Positions 1 through 5,635 of a DNA stretch of 6,269 nt are shown here, piece by piece. A model generated the notes under the pieces. That model had not been told where the DNA came from. It saw only the letters and a program-made list of their open reading frames with translations, and made no database searches. A program made the position numbers and the translations under genes. How positions within the stretch are numbered: the stretch's first letter is position 1; the number at the start of each line of letters is the position of its first letter. Origin of the DNA: an uncultured bacterium (lineage in GTDB: Bacteria; Planctomycetota; Phycisphaerae; Phycisphaerales; SM1A02); assembly GCA_903914045.1 (NCBI GenBank), contig CAIWNO010000442.1:1-6269 (forward strand), in the 5' to 3' direction.

Positions 1-26
1 AATTCTTTTTTCGTGATCGTGATCAT
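1..26 (-). CDS. Possible 5' end of a gene leaving the left edge
   Basis: On the minus strand an ATG at 26-24 opens a frame that reads MITITKKE and then runs off the window. It is preceded by a GGAG about 11 bases upstream and by a plausible -35/-10 pair (see the 89-118 entry). Its orientation matches maf-lpxK-hldE, so it could be the next gene of that transcript or an independent unit with its own promoter. Only eight codons are visible, so no family can be named. The call rests on the ribosome-binding site, the promoter-like sequence and the open frame. It could equally be a chance ATG in an A/T-rich spacer. Confidence 0.3.
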
Positions 27-88
27 TTTTAAAGTGTCTCCAAAATTATTTTTCAAGGGAAAAGTAAAACATATTTCCAACGCTCCAC

Positions 89-118
89 AGTATGGTCAAA
101 CAAGTGGGTCCGAGTCAA
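89..118 (-). promoter_or_regulatory. Possible sigma-70-type promoter downstream of hldE
   Basis: Read on the minus strand, TTGACT (118-113, 5/6 to the -35 consensus) is followed after 18 bases by CATACT (94-89, 4/6 to the -10 consensus). Transcription would start near 80, about 55 bases before the possible start codon at 26. It lies in the A/T-rich spacer after the hldE stop, so it could make the gene to the left at least partly independent of the maf-lpxK-hldE operon. Planctomycete promoters are poorly characterised, so the match is suggestive only. Confidence 0.3.
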
Positions 119-138
119 GAGGGAATTTCATCAACCAT

Positions 139-1662
139 TTATGTGCGAGTTGTCCCCGCATGTTGTCCACGGATGCGGTGAATAGCGTTTGTAGTGCTTA
201 ATCCTGCACGTAAACCTAAAATGTGCAAAGTTGCATTTATTTTCTTGACAACTCCCATTTCGGGTATTTGTTCTGGTTGGTAGTCGCCACCCTTGGCGTA
301 CACATGCGGGCGCGCCGCTAAAAGTGTTGCGTCCGCGGTGGCCTCATCAAACCAAGTGACAAAGTCCACGCATTCAAGCGCCTCCACAACTTCAAGTCGT
401 TGCTCCAGCGGAAACACTGGACGATCTTCGCCTTTGAGTTTGCGAACACTGGCGTCGCCGTTGAGCGCCACCACCAAACAATCGCCAAGCGACTTGGCCT
501 CGCGCAAACTTGCCACATGCCCCGCGTGCAAAACATCAAAGCAACCGTTTGTGAAAATAATTTTCTGTCCAGCCGATCGGCGCGCTTCCATTTCCAACGC
601 AAGGTCGGCGCGATTGCGAATTTTGCCCGCCAAATGTCCGGCCTGCAACAAAACCTGCTTGTGAATTTGTGCCAACGGAATTGGCTTGGCTCCAAACACT
701 TCAACTTCAAGTCCTGCCGCAACATTGGCAAGTTGAACGGCCTCAAGCCAAGAAAAACCGTTGCACAATGCGCCAGCGAGCGCCGCCAACACCATGTCGC
801 CAGCGCCAGTCACGTCATACACCTTGCGCGCCAACGTTGGAACATGCACGGGTTGCGCCGCGGGCATTCCAAGAAGCGCGCCGTGGCGATCAAGCGTTAA
901 CACAATCGCCTCAAGGTCAAGTTGCGAAATCAGTTGCTCGCTCATTGCGCGCAACACTGGCTCGTCAAAACCAGAATTCGCGCGCAGACCGGTGGCTTGC
1001 TCAGCTTCGCTGCGATTTGGCGTGATGGCGGTCGCGCCTTTGTATTTGACGTAGTCGTTGATCGCCGCGGGATCCACCAAAAGTTTTTTATTCGCCGCGC
1101 GGCAACGCTTGATTAAGTCGGCGCACAACGCCGGAGTGCACACGCCCTTGGCGTAATCCTCCAAGCACACAATGTCGCAATGAGGTAACGCCTCATCAAT
1201 AGCCGCCAGCAACCGCGCGGCAATGTCCGCGGAAATTGGCTCGCGACTTTCCATATCAAGACGAAACATTTTCTGCGGATGACGATGTTGCGCCAATCCA
1301 ATCAAACTTTTTTTCACGGTGGTTGGCCGCGACGTATCCTGCACAAGATGCGTGGAGTCGCAACCGCCAGCCTTCAACAATTCACGAAGCGAATTTGCCT
1401 CCGCATCCGCGCCCGTCACGCCAACGCATTGCACCGTTGCGCCCAAAGCCGCCGCGCACAACGCAACATTGCTGGCGCCGCCGGCGGTTTCCTCCAGGTC
1501 TTGCGCGCCGCGGCTTAACAACACCGGAACGGGCGCGTCGGGACTCAATCGCTCGGCGGCTCCAAAGAGCGCTTGATCAAGCATGAAATCACCAATCACC
1601 AGAACGCGGAATGATTTCCACGCCGCCATTTTCACGACCAAACCTTCGGTTGAGAAACTCAT
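139..1662 (-). CDS. hldE: Bifunctional heptose-7-phosphate kinase / heptose-1-phosphate adenylyltransferase (HldE)
   Basis: The 507-residue protein (E. coli HldE has 477) carries both activities needed to make ADP-heptose for the inner core of lipopolysaccharide: C-1 phosphorylation of D-glycero-D-manno-heptose 7-phosphate, then adenylyl transfer to the heptose 1-phosphate. The enzyme is cytoplasmic. The N-terminal PfkB/ribokinase domain (about 15-340) shows VIGDFMLD near 22, GGASNVA near 61 and DVTGAGD at 283-289, whose last Asp is the expected catalytic base. The C-terminal nucleotidyltransferase domain (about 365-498) shows TNGCFDVLHAGH at 371-382 with the HxGH motif, RPVFPLEQR near 414, KGGDY at 457-461 and STTN near 489. 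The frame is open upstream to 1809, but that extension would overlap lpxK and has no family character. ATG 1662 lies 10 bases after the lpxK stop and is preferred. ATG 1629 (MAAWKSF) is a second possibility. Neither has a strong Shine-Dalgarno site. It is the last recognised gene of the maf-lpxK-hldE operon. I see no key residue missing. Confidence 0.96.
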   Translation of the reverse strand: MSFSTEGLVVKMAAWKSFRVLVIGDFMLDQALFGAAERLSPDAPVPVLLSRGAQDLEETAGGASNVALCAAALGATVQCVGVTGADAEANSLRELLKAGGCDSTHLVQDTSRPTTVKKSLIGLAQHRHPQKMFRLDMESREPISADIAARLLAAIDEALPHCDIVCLEDYAKGVCTPALCADLIKRCRAANKKLLVDPAAINDYVKYKGATAITPNRSEAEQATGLRANSGFDEPVLRAMSEQLISQLDLEAIVLTLDRHGALLGMPAAQPVHVPTLARKVYDVTGAGDMVLAALAGALCNGFSWLEAVQLANVAAGLEVEVFGAKPIPLAQIHKQVLLQAGHLAGKIRNRADLALEMEARRSAGQKIIFTNGCFDVLHAGHVASLREAKSLGDCLVVALNGDASVRKLKGEDRPVFPLEQRLEVVEALECVDFVTWFDEATADATLLAARPHVYAKGGDYQPEQIPEMGVVKKINATLHILGLRAGLSTTNAIHRIRGQHAGTTRT

Positions 1663-1672
1663 GCCACGCAGT

Positions 1673-2695
1673 CTAGCGATGACAGCGGCTTTGCCCCACA
1701 CGCACCGCGCGCGCCAATTGTTCAAGCACCACGCTTTCCCCCTGCAAAAACTCGATCGCCAGACGCGGCCGCACCAACGGCAACTCGCTCTGCACGCCAA
1801 GCGGCGCAATCTTCATCCAATCTTTTGGCGTGACAATGACGGCGTCGGCGCCCGCGTCCTGCGCCTGCTGCAACAAGCGCGCCACCTTGGGCGCGTCCCA
1901 CTGCGCATGATCTGCCAAGCGTGGTACATGCACCACGGCGGCCGTGAGCGATTCGGTTTGCTCAACAATGGCGCGCGGATTTCCAGTGCCCGCCCACACC
2001 GCCACGCGCTTACGGCGCAACCATGACACTTCATGCACCGCGCCCGCGTCAATACCTTCAAGGCCAGTCCACGCGTGGCGGCACCATGCAAGCGGCGCTT
2101 GCCCATGCAACTTTATTATGTTGTGAGACAACTCATCATCCACTTTCAATGCGCGCGTCACAATCACGCCGCTTGCGCGCCGCAACGACGACGCCGGCTC
2201 ACGCAACCAGCCAAGCGGAAGAAGTCCATCATCAAGCGCGGGCCGTGTGGCGTCGATCAACACCAAATCACAATCGCGCCGCAATTGCACATGTTGAAAT
2301 CCATCATCAAGAACAACCACGTCGCACATGGAATTATTCACGCGCGCCGCGGCGATGCGTTGCGCGCGATCCGCGCCAACCGCCAACACAATGCCTGGCA
2401 ACGCCGCGCGATGCTCCAACACTTCGTCGGCTTTTTCGCCGCCTTTATGCCCGCGCAACGCGATCATGGGCGTATGCCCGCTTGCCTGCAACACGCGCGC
2501 AATCCACTGCGTCACAGGAGTTTTTCCAGTTCCACCAGCGGTGATATTTCCGACGCTGATCACTGGCAATCCGCAATCCATAGCAAGGCGACGCCGCATG
2601 CGATTGGCGCGCGCGCGGATGACCGCGCCGTAGCCAACGCTTGCGGCGGCCGCGACAGGGTGCATCCACATTGGCAACGGTCCACTCATTGACAT
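1673..2695 (-). CDS. lpxK: Tetraacyldisaccharide 4'-kinase (LpxK)
   Basis: LpxK phosphorylates the 4' position of the tetraacyl-disaccharide 1-phosphate to give lipid IVA, a late step of lipid A synthesis on the inner face of the cytoplasmic membrane. At 340 residues it has the usual family length. Visible motifs are VGN plus the Walker A GGTGKTP (48-60), DDGFQH (130-135), LPLGWLREP (159-167), AGTGNPR (235-241), ADH (261-263) and TPKDWMK (289-295). The hydrophobic and basic segment around 10-35 fits the N-terminal membrane-associated helix. By spacing, Asp90 and His263 probably correspond to the catalytic Asp/His pair known from Aquifex LpxK; this is my inference. Most family members have RGY and GDE where this protein reads RGH (81-83) and ADE (89-91). 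The start is uncertain by two codons. ATG 2695 overlaps maf by 10 bases, while ATG 2689 makes an ATGA overlap with the maf stop. Either arrangement implies translational coupling. hldE follows after 10 bases. Confidence 0.93.
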   Translation of the reverse strand: MSMSGPLPMWMHPVAAAASVGYGAVIRARANRMRRRLAMDCGLPVISVGNITAGGTGKTPVTQWIARVLQASGHTPMIALRGHKGGEKADEVLEHRAALPGIVLAVGADRAQRIAAARVNNSMCDVVVLDDGFQHVQLRRDCDLVLIDATRPALDDGLLPLGWLREPASSLRRASGVIVTRALKVDDELSHNIIKLHGQAPLAWCRHAWTGLEGIDAGAVHEVSWLRRKRVAVWAGTGNPRAIVEQTESLTAAVVHVPRLADHAQWDAPKVARLLQQAQDAGADAVIVTPKDWMKIAPLGVQSELPLVRPRLAIEFLQGESVVLEQLARAVRVGQSRCHR

Positions 2696-3273
2696 TCATT
2701 CTCAATTTGCAAAATATATTCCTTCACTTTGCGCCATGGAAGTCCGGCCACCGTATCCGCATCACCTTGGCAATGTAGTCGCCAGCCATCGGCCAACCGC
2801 TCATTCATGTCGTACCCACCGGCGCGCCCTTGCCACAAATCGCTCTCAATATATTTGTTCAACTTTTCAATTTCAACCGCCTCCATGGTCACCTGCGCTT
2901 GATCAAAGAACATCCACTGCCGTTGATCACACAGAATGCACACGCCAGTCACCACTTGATGCGCGCCACGAAACGCCAACTGCAACATGGATGCGGCCTC
3001 ATGCCTATTTCGCGGCTTGCCCACGGCGTGACCGTTCATTTCACAAATCGTGTCGGCCGCTAAAATCAATTTGCCATGGCAGCGCGGCGCGAACGTGTCC
3101 ATCACTGACCGCGCCTTGCATTGTGCAATCCGCATCGCGTTCTGCTCAAGCACGCCCTGCGGCGCCTCGGCGGCATCATCAAAAGGCGCCTCAATTGCCT
3201 CAAAATCAACGCCTTCACGACGCAGAATCCGCATTCGGTTGGCTGATCGACTTGCCAGCACCAAAGATCTCAT
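2686..3273 (-). CDS. maf: Maf/YceF/YhdE-family nucleoside triphosphate pyrophosphatase
   Basis: Maf proteins hydrolyse non-canonical or modified nucleoside triphosphates to monophosphates and pyrophosphate. Some members are linked to septum formation. The 195-residue length is typical. Motifs are the N-terminal LASRSANRMRIL (6-17), a degenerate form of LASxSPRRxxLL; AADTICEMNGHAVGKP (72-87), with the conserved Asp74 and the GKP loop; and the C-terminal RAGGYDMNER (150-159) followed by GDADTVAGLPW (170-180), which correspond to the family's KAGaYxIQ and GsxxNVxGLP blocks. The frame is open upstream to 3387, but those 38 residues are not family-like and would run across the divergent spacer. 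ATG 3273 starts exactly at the family N-terminus and has GGGA about nine bases upstream. It is the promoter-proximal gene of maf-lpxK-hldE. The exact nucleotide preference cannot be read from the sequence, and the GYDMNER variant makes transfer of a substrate from E. coli homologues unsafe. Confidence 0.92.
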   Translation of the reverse strand: MRSLVLASRSANRMRILRREGVDFEAIEAPFDDAAEAPQGVLEQNAMRIAQCKARSVMDTFAPRCHGKLILAADTICEMNGHAVGKPRNRHEAASMLQLAFRGAHQVVTGVCILCDQRQWMFFDQAQVTMEAVEIEKLNKYIESDLWQGRAGGYDMNERLADGWRLHCQGDADTVAGLPWRKVKEYILQIENECQ

Positions 3274-3350
3274 GAATATGCATCCCAAATCATGGTTGGA
3301 ACGGATGGTAGTAAACTTTAAGCCTATTTCCCTTATTGAATAGATGACAA
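3274..3350. promoter_or_regulatory. Divergent promoter region between maf operon and kinase gene
   Basis: This 77-base A/T-rich spacer separates the divergent maf and kinase starts, so it should hold both promoters. On the minus strand TTGTCA (3350-3345) and TAGGCT (3326-3321), 18 bases apart, form a weak sigma-70-like pair for maf. I cannot single out a convincing pair for the kinase; TTGGAA at 3296-3301 has no good -10 partner. No clear Shine-Dalgarno site precedes the kinase ATG, and an in-frame TGA stands at 3345-3347. The specific boxes are low confidence. That this spacer is promoter-bearing follows from the gene layout. Confidence 0.4.
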
Positions 3351-4763
3351 ATGTCTGAAATACCCAATGTCGATTCTTCTGTGTCACATTTCAAGGAACC
3401 ATCTGTATATAGTTCTCCAATCGCTGTAGAACGAATCGTGACCGACCCAACTCCAAAATCAAATATTCCAGATCCAGCGGGTCTTCACAACGCGCCAAGT
3501 GGAACCAGCTTGCCAAGTGGCACTGGCTCTCCTGCAGACAGCTCAGCTGGTCGATCGAGTGGCGACACCATTGTGGGTCGAGTGGTTGTGGAACGGGGAC
3601 TTGCAACAACTGATGAAGTTGAAAAGTGCCGCGAACTTCTGAAACGCCTTCCTCCTGGCAGCCGTCTGAGCGACATCTTGATTCAAAAAGAAGTCATCAC
3701 TCGCCGCCAATTTGCGCGCGTGCAACGCGAGTTGGAAAGCACGCGCCCACAAGCGGCTATTCCTGGATATCAACTGAAGCAAAAATTAGGCGCTGGCGCC
3801 ATGGCCGAAGTGTTTCTGGCAAAGCAACTTTCACTTGATCGATTGGTGGCGATCAAAATTCTTCCGCAGAAATTTTGTAGCGATCCAAAGTTCATCGAGC
3901 GCTTTTATAAGGAAGGCAAAGCCGCGGCCAGATTGAACGATCAAAATATCGTTGGAGCGCTGGATGTTGGCCAAGCCGGTGAGCGGCATTATTTTGTCAT
4001 GGAGTATGTCGACGGCGAAACCGTTCACGACCGCATTTTGCGCAAGCGTCGCATCGGTGAAAAAGAGTCCGTGGAAATTGTGATACAGGTGGCCAAGGCG
4101 CTCAAGCATGCGCATGAAATGGGTTTTATCCATCGCGATGTCAAGCCCAAGAACATCATGATCAACAAATCAGAAGTGGTGAAGTTGGCGGATCTTGGTT
4201 TGGCCCGCGCACTGAGCGATCGTGAAGCGGCCGAAGCCGAGGCCGGCAAAGCCTTTGGAACGCCGTATTACATTAGTCCTGAGCAAGCCCGCGGCACGGT
4301 GAACATAGGCGCAACCGCTGATATTTACGGTCTTGGAGCGACTTTTTACCACATGGTCACGGGGCATGTTCCATTTGAAGGCAAGACTTCCACCGAGGTC
4401 ATGCAGCGACATCTTCGCGATCCACTTGTTCCACCCGACCACGTTGTGGCGGAACTTTCATCTGGTGTTGCATTGATCATTGAAATGATGATGGCCAAAG
4501 ATCCACGCGATCGCTATCAAAGCGCCGCGCAACTTCTTGAGGATCTCGAGGCCTCGCACGATGGCCACGATCCAATTCACGCTCGACCATCGCATTCATT
4601 GGTCTCATCCCTGGCAAAAACTTCCTCCGAAAGTTCCGCCACAACAAACTCCGTGCGCCGACTTGAGGTAAGCGGCGGCGGCGTTCCATGGAAGATCATC
4701 GTAGTAGGCGCGCTGCTCTTGGTCAGCCTGCTTGTGAATTTGGCTCTGTTCTTGCGCCACTAA
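3351..4763 (+). CDS. Membrane-anchored Hanks-type Ser/Thr protein kinase with MshEN-like N-terminal domain
   Basis: The 470-residue protein has four parts. Residues 1-70 are Ser/Pro/Gly-rich and probably disordered. Residues about 72-130 (VGRVVVERGLATTDEVEKC...LSDILIQKEVITRRQF) resemble the two-repeat GspE/MshE N-terminal fold; in MshE-type proteins that fold can bind cyclic di-GMP. Residues about 140-400 are a complete protein kinase domain: glycine loop LGAGAMAEV (146-154, third Gly replaced by Ala), VAIK with Lys169, alpha-C Glu188, HRDVKPKN (261-268), DLG (281-283, for DFG), GTPYYISPE (303-311), DIYGLG (324-329) and Arg388. Residues 401-446 are a Ser/Thr-rich linker, and about 447-467 form one hydrophobic helix ending in RH, so the protein should be tail-anchored with the kinase in the cytoplasm. 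All catalytic residues are present, so it should be active. ATG 3351 is the first start after an in-frame stop. There is no clear Shine-Dalgarno site. The substrate is unknown and neither neighbour is an obvious phosphatase partner. Confidence 0.95.
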   Translation: MSEIPNVDSSVSHFKEPSVYSSPIAVERIVTDPTPKSNIPDPAGLHNAPSGTSLPSGTGSPADSSAGRSSGDTIVGRVVVERGLATTDEVEKCRELLKRLPPGSRLSDILIQKEVITRRQFARVQRELESTRPQAAIPGYQLKQKLGAGAMAEVFLAKQLSLDRLVAIKILPQKFCSDPKFIERFYKEGKAAARLNDQNIVGALDVGQAGERHYFVMEYVDGETVHDRILRKRRIGEKESVEIVIQVAKALKHAHEMGFIHRDVKPKNIMINKSEVVKLADLGLARALSDREAAEAEAGKAFGTPYYISPEQARGTVNIGATADIYGLGATFYHMVTGHVPFEGKTSTEVMQRHLRDPLVPPDHVVAELSSGVALIIEMMMAKDPRDRYQSAAQLLEDLEASHDGHDPIHARPSHSLVSSLAKTSSESSATTNSVRRLEVSGGGVPWKIIVVGALLLVSLLVNLALFLRH

Positions 4764-4832
4764 AATTATTTCAGACCACACTTCGGGGACTATTTCAAAC
4801 CACATCCGTGGAGGGCTTTGATTTATTTTATT
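4764..4832. terminator. Convergent intergenic spacer, possible weak bidirectional terminator
   Basis: The kinase and the RidA-family gene converge here. A short stem CCAC-ATCC-GTGG at 4800-4811 is followed on the plus strand by AGGGC and then a T-rich run (4817-4837), but the stem is only 4 bp and the T-run is offset by six bases. On the minus strand the same stem is followed by TTTGAAAT. This is weak for an intrinsic terminator in either direction. The stem lies in the second unit of a degenerate 24-base tandem repeat (see the separate repeat entry). Confidence 0.25.
4768..4815. repeat. Degenerate tandem repeat of two 24-base units
   Basis: Two adjacent units begin ATTTCAGACCACA (4768-4780) and ATTTCAAACCACA (4792-4804). 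They match at 12 of the first 13 bases with an offset of exactly 24. The second halves have diverged (CTTCGGGGACT versus TCCGTGGAGGG). The repeat sits wholly between the kinase stop and the RidA-family stop. It may be a remnant of slippage duplication or a pair of protein-binding sites. No function can be assigned. Confidence 0.55.
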
Positions 4833-5300
4833 TTATTCCATAATTTCAGCGAGCAACTCAACCTCAACACTTGCGCCAAGCGGCAGCGCTATATTTCCGA
4901 CCGCCGCGCGCGCATGACGTCCAGCTTCGCCAAAAATTTGCTGTAAAAATTCACTTGCGCCGTTGGCTACTTTTGGCTGCTCTGTGAAACCAACATCGCT
5001 GCAGACAAATACTCCAACTCGAATAATTTTACGAATGCGATCAAGTCCGCCAGCCGCATCGGCCAACACCGCTAATCCATTTAAAGCCGCTTGCCGCGCC
5101 GCGGCTGTTGCGGCCTCTATGGAAGTAGTTGTGGGAACTGAACCTGTGGCAATCAACTTTCCATCCTGAAATGGAAGTTGTCCGCTGACAAAGATTAAAT
5201 TTCCAGTGCGCACAAAGGGCACATAGGCAGCCACTGGCTTTGGAGCCGGCGGCAAGGTAAGTCCAAGAACTTTCAAACGATTGGTGGGAGATTCATTCAT
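4833..5300 (-). CDS. RidA/YjgF/YER057c/UK114-family protein (long form)
   Basis: RidA-type proteins are small trimeric cytoplasmic enzymes. The best known hydrolyse reactive enamine/imine intermediates made by pyridoxal-phosphate enzymes; others in the family differ. The 155-residue length and the opening RLKVLGLTLPPAPKPVAAY place it in the long subgroup (about 150 residues) rather than the roughly 128-residue classical RidA. Visible blocks are VRTGNLIFVSGQLPFQDGKL (30-49), AARQAALNGLAVL (67-79) and RAAVGNIALPLGASVEVELLAEI (131-153). Arg131 and Glu146 have the spacing of E. coli RidA Arg105 and Glu120, so imine deaminase activity is plausible but unproven. The frame is open upstream to 5456, but those residues are not family-like. 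ATG 5300 begins at the usual N-terminus. No Shine-Dalgarno site is visible. It converges on the kinase gene and has no operon partner in the window. Confidence 0.92.
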   Translation of the reverse strand: MNESPTNRLKVLGLTLPPAPKPVAAYVPFVRTGNLIFVSGQLPFQDGKLIATGSVPTTTSIEAATAAARQAALNGLAVLADAAGGLDRIRKIIRVGVFVCSDVGFTEQPKVANGASEFLQQIFGEAGRHARAAVGNIALPLGASVEVELLAEIME

Positions 5301-5325
5301 TTTGGCATATTGGCGGAACCAAGGG

Positions 5326-5354
5326 GGTTTCGTCAACGAACGGAACCCTGTCAA
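5326..5354 (-). promoter_or_regulatory. Possible promoter of the RidA-family gene
   Basis: On the minus strand a perfect -35 hexamer TTGACA (5354-5349) lies about 50 bases before the start codon. The hexamer 17 bases on is GAAACC (5331-5326), a poor -10, so only half of the site is convincing. A second TTGACG and an A/T patch (CCAATATG) occur nearer the start. One of these probably drives the gene, since nothing upstream on this strand could cotranscribe it. Confidence 0.3.
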
Positions 5355-5403
5355 GATCTTAATTTCTTCTTGACCATTTCGATTGGTTTGGTAGTTTGGA
5401 CAC

Positions 5404-5556
5404 TGTCTGCCTCGTGCACATACCCGCGTTCGGAAATTTCCGAAAGCAAATTGCACTCATTTGGTTGGGAAACCAACCGTTCATCGGCTCGAGGCAGCCG
5501 ACATCCTGAGTGGAAAGGCAACGCCAAAGTCTTTTTTGGGAGTCATATTCATGACT
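5404..5556 (+). ncRNA. Candidate structured RNA of unknown class
   Basis: The proposed fold is as follows. CACTCA (5454-5459) pairs with TGAGTG (5507-5512) and encloses two hairpins: GGTTGG-GAAA-CCAACC (5463-5478, closed by a GNRA tetraloop) and TCGGCT-CGAGGC-AGCCGA (5484-5501). This makes a three-way junction. CTGCCTCG (5407-5414) is perfectly complementary to CGAGGCAG (5490-5497), which contains the whole loop of the second hairpin. A loop pseudoknot or an alternative fold is therefore possible. Upstream is the hairpin TTCGGA-AATT-TCCGAA (5429-5444), flanked by GTGCA (5414-5418) and TGCAC (5452-5456). Downstream are a T6 run (5532-5537) and AGTCAT-ATTC-ATGACT (5541-5556). TTGACC (5370-5375) with TAGTTT (5392-5397) could start a transcript near 5404. 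The GAAA loop favours the plus strand. I match it to no known riboswitch or ncRNA. It could be part of the prepilin leader, an independent small RNA, or DNA-level structure. Confidence 0.35.
5429..5444. repeat. Perfect 16-base palindrome TTCGGAAATTTCCGAA
   Basis: The sequence equals its own reverse complement across all 16 bases, and the flanking bases (G before, A after) break the symmetry. As DNA it has the form of a homodimeric repressor/activator site. As RNA it would fold into a 6-bp stem with an AATT loop. It lies 129 bases upstream of the RidA-family start and 344 bases upstream of the prepilin start. It is one of a run of inverted repeats, so the RNA reading is also reasonable. Confidence 0.6.
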
Positions 5557-5576
5557 GCCATTGAAAGATCACTGAA

Positions 5577-5614
5577 CAGTTCTGATATTTCAGACTGGTC
5601 AACAGCGTGTTGCC
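5577..5614. repeat. Two adjoining hairpin-forming inverted repeats
   Basis: The first is CAG-(T)-TCTGA-TATT-TCAGA-CTG (5577-5597), eight pairs with a single bulged T and a 4-base loop. The second is GG-(T)-CAACA-GCG-TGTTG-CC (5597-5614), seven pairs with one bulged T. They share G5597, so they would stack or compete. They continue the hairpin series between the candidate structured RNA and the prepilin gene. Confidence 0.45.
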
Positions 5615-5635
5615 AAATTCCTGAAACGACTTTTT

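Noticed and set aside
13..25. GTGATCGTGATCA repeat near the left edge
   Set aside because: Two tandem copies of a hexamer can arise by chance. On the minus strand they fall in the possible coding start (ITIT codons) and need no other explanation.
1663..1809. N-terminal extension of HldE to the first ATG at 1809
   Set aside because: It would overlap lpxK by over 130 bases and encodes a Cys/Arg/Trp-rich stretch unlike any HldE. The family N-terminus begins after ATG 1662.
2033..2692. Plus-strand open frame of 219 codons antisense to lpxK
   Set aside because: It has no family character, is rich in Arg/His/Ala as expected from reading a biased gene backwards, and lies entirely inside a well-supported lpxK.
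3274..3387. N-terminal extension of Maf to ATG 3387
   Set aside because: The 38 extra residues do not resemble Maf, would overlap the divergent kinase start, and the family motif begins right after ATG 3273.
5301..5456. N-terminal extension of the RidA-family protein to ATG 5456
   Set aside because: The 52 residues are not family-like and would cover the 16-base palindrome. ATG 5300 gives the normal length of this subgroup.
5370..5512. tRNA or another universal RNA gene (SRP RNA, RNase P RNA, 6S RNA, tmRNA)
   Set aside because: I looked for the T-loop, the RNase P and SRP core sequences and the tmRNA ends. None is present, and the stem spacing does not fit a cloverleaf.
5477..5530. Resemblance to a glutamine (glnA-type) riboswitch, from CGTTCA followed by a hairpin
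   Set aside because: The conserved GGACGGAAGUAGG-type segment and the closing complement are not present, so the shared hexamer is probably coincidence.
5505..5540. Intrinsic terminator at the T6 run (5532-5537)
   Set aside because: The stem directly before the T-run is only GGC-AAC-GCC (3 bp), and the T-run itself pairs with CCAAA. It is too weak to call.
5310..5564. Plus-strand 84-codon frame with a lipobox-like LSASC after a hydrophobic stretch
   Set aside because: The segment before the hydrophobic part is too long and acidic/polar for a signal peptide, there is no ribosome-binding site, and the frame crosses several perfect hairpins. Non-coding is the better reading.
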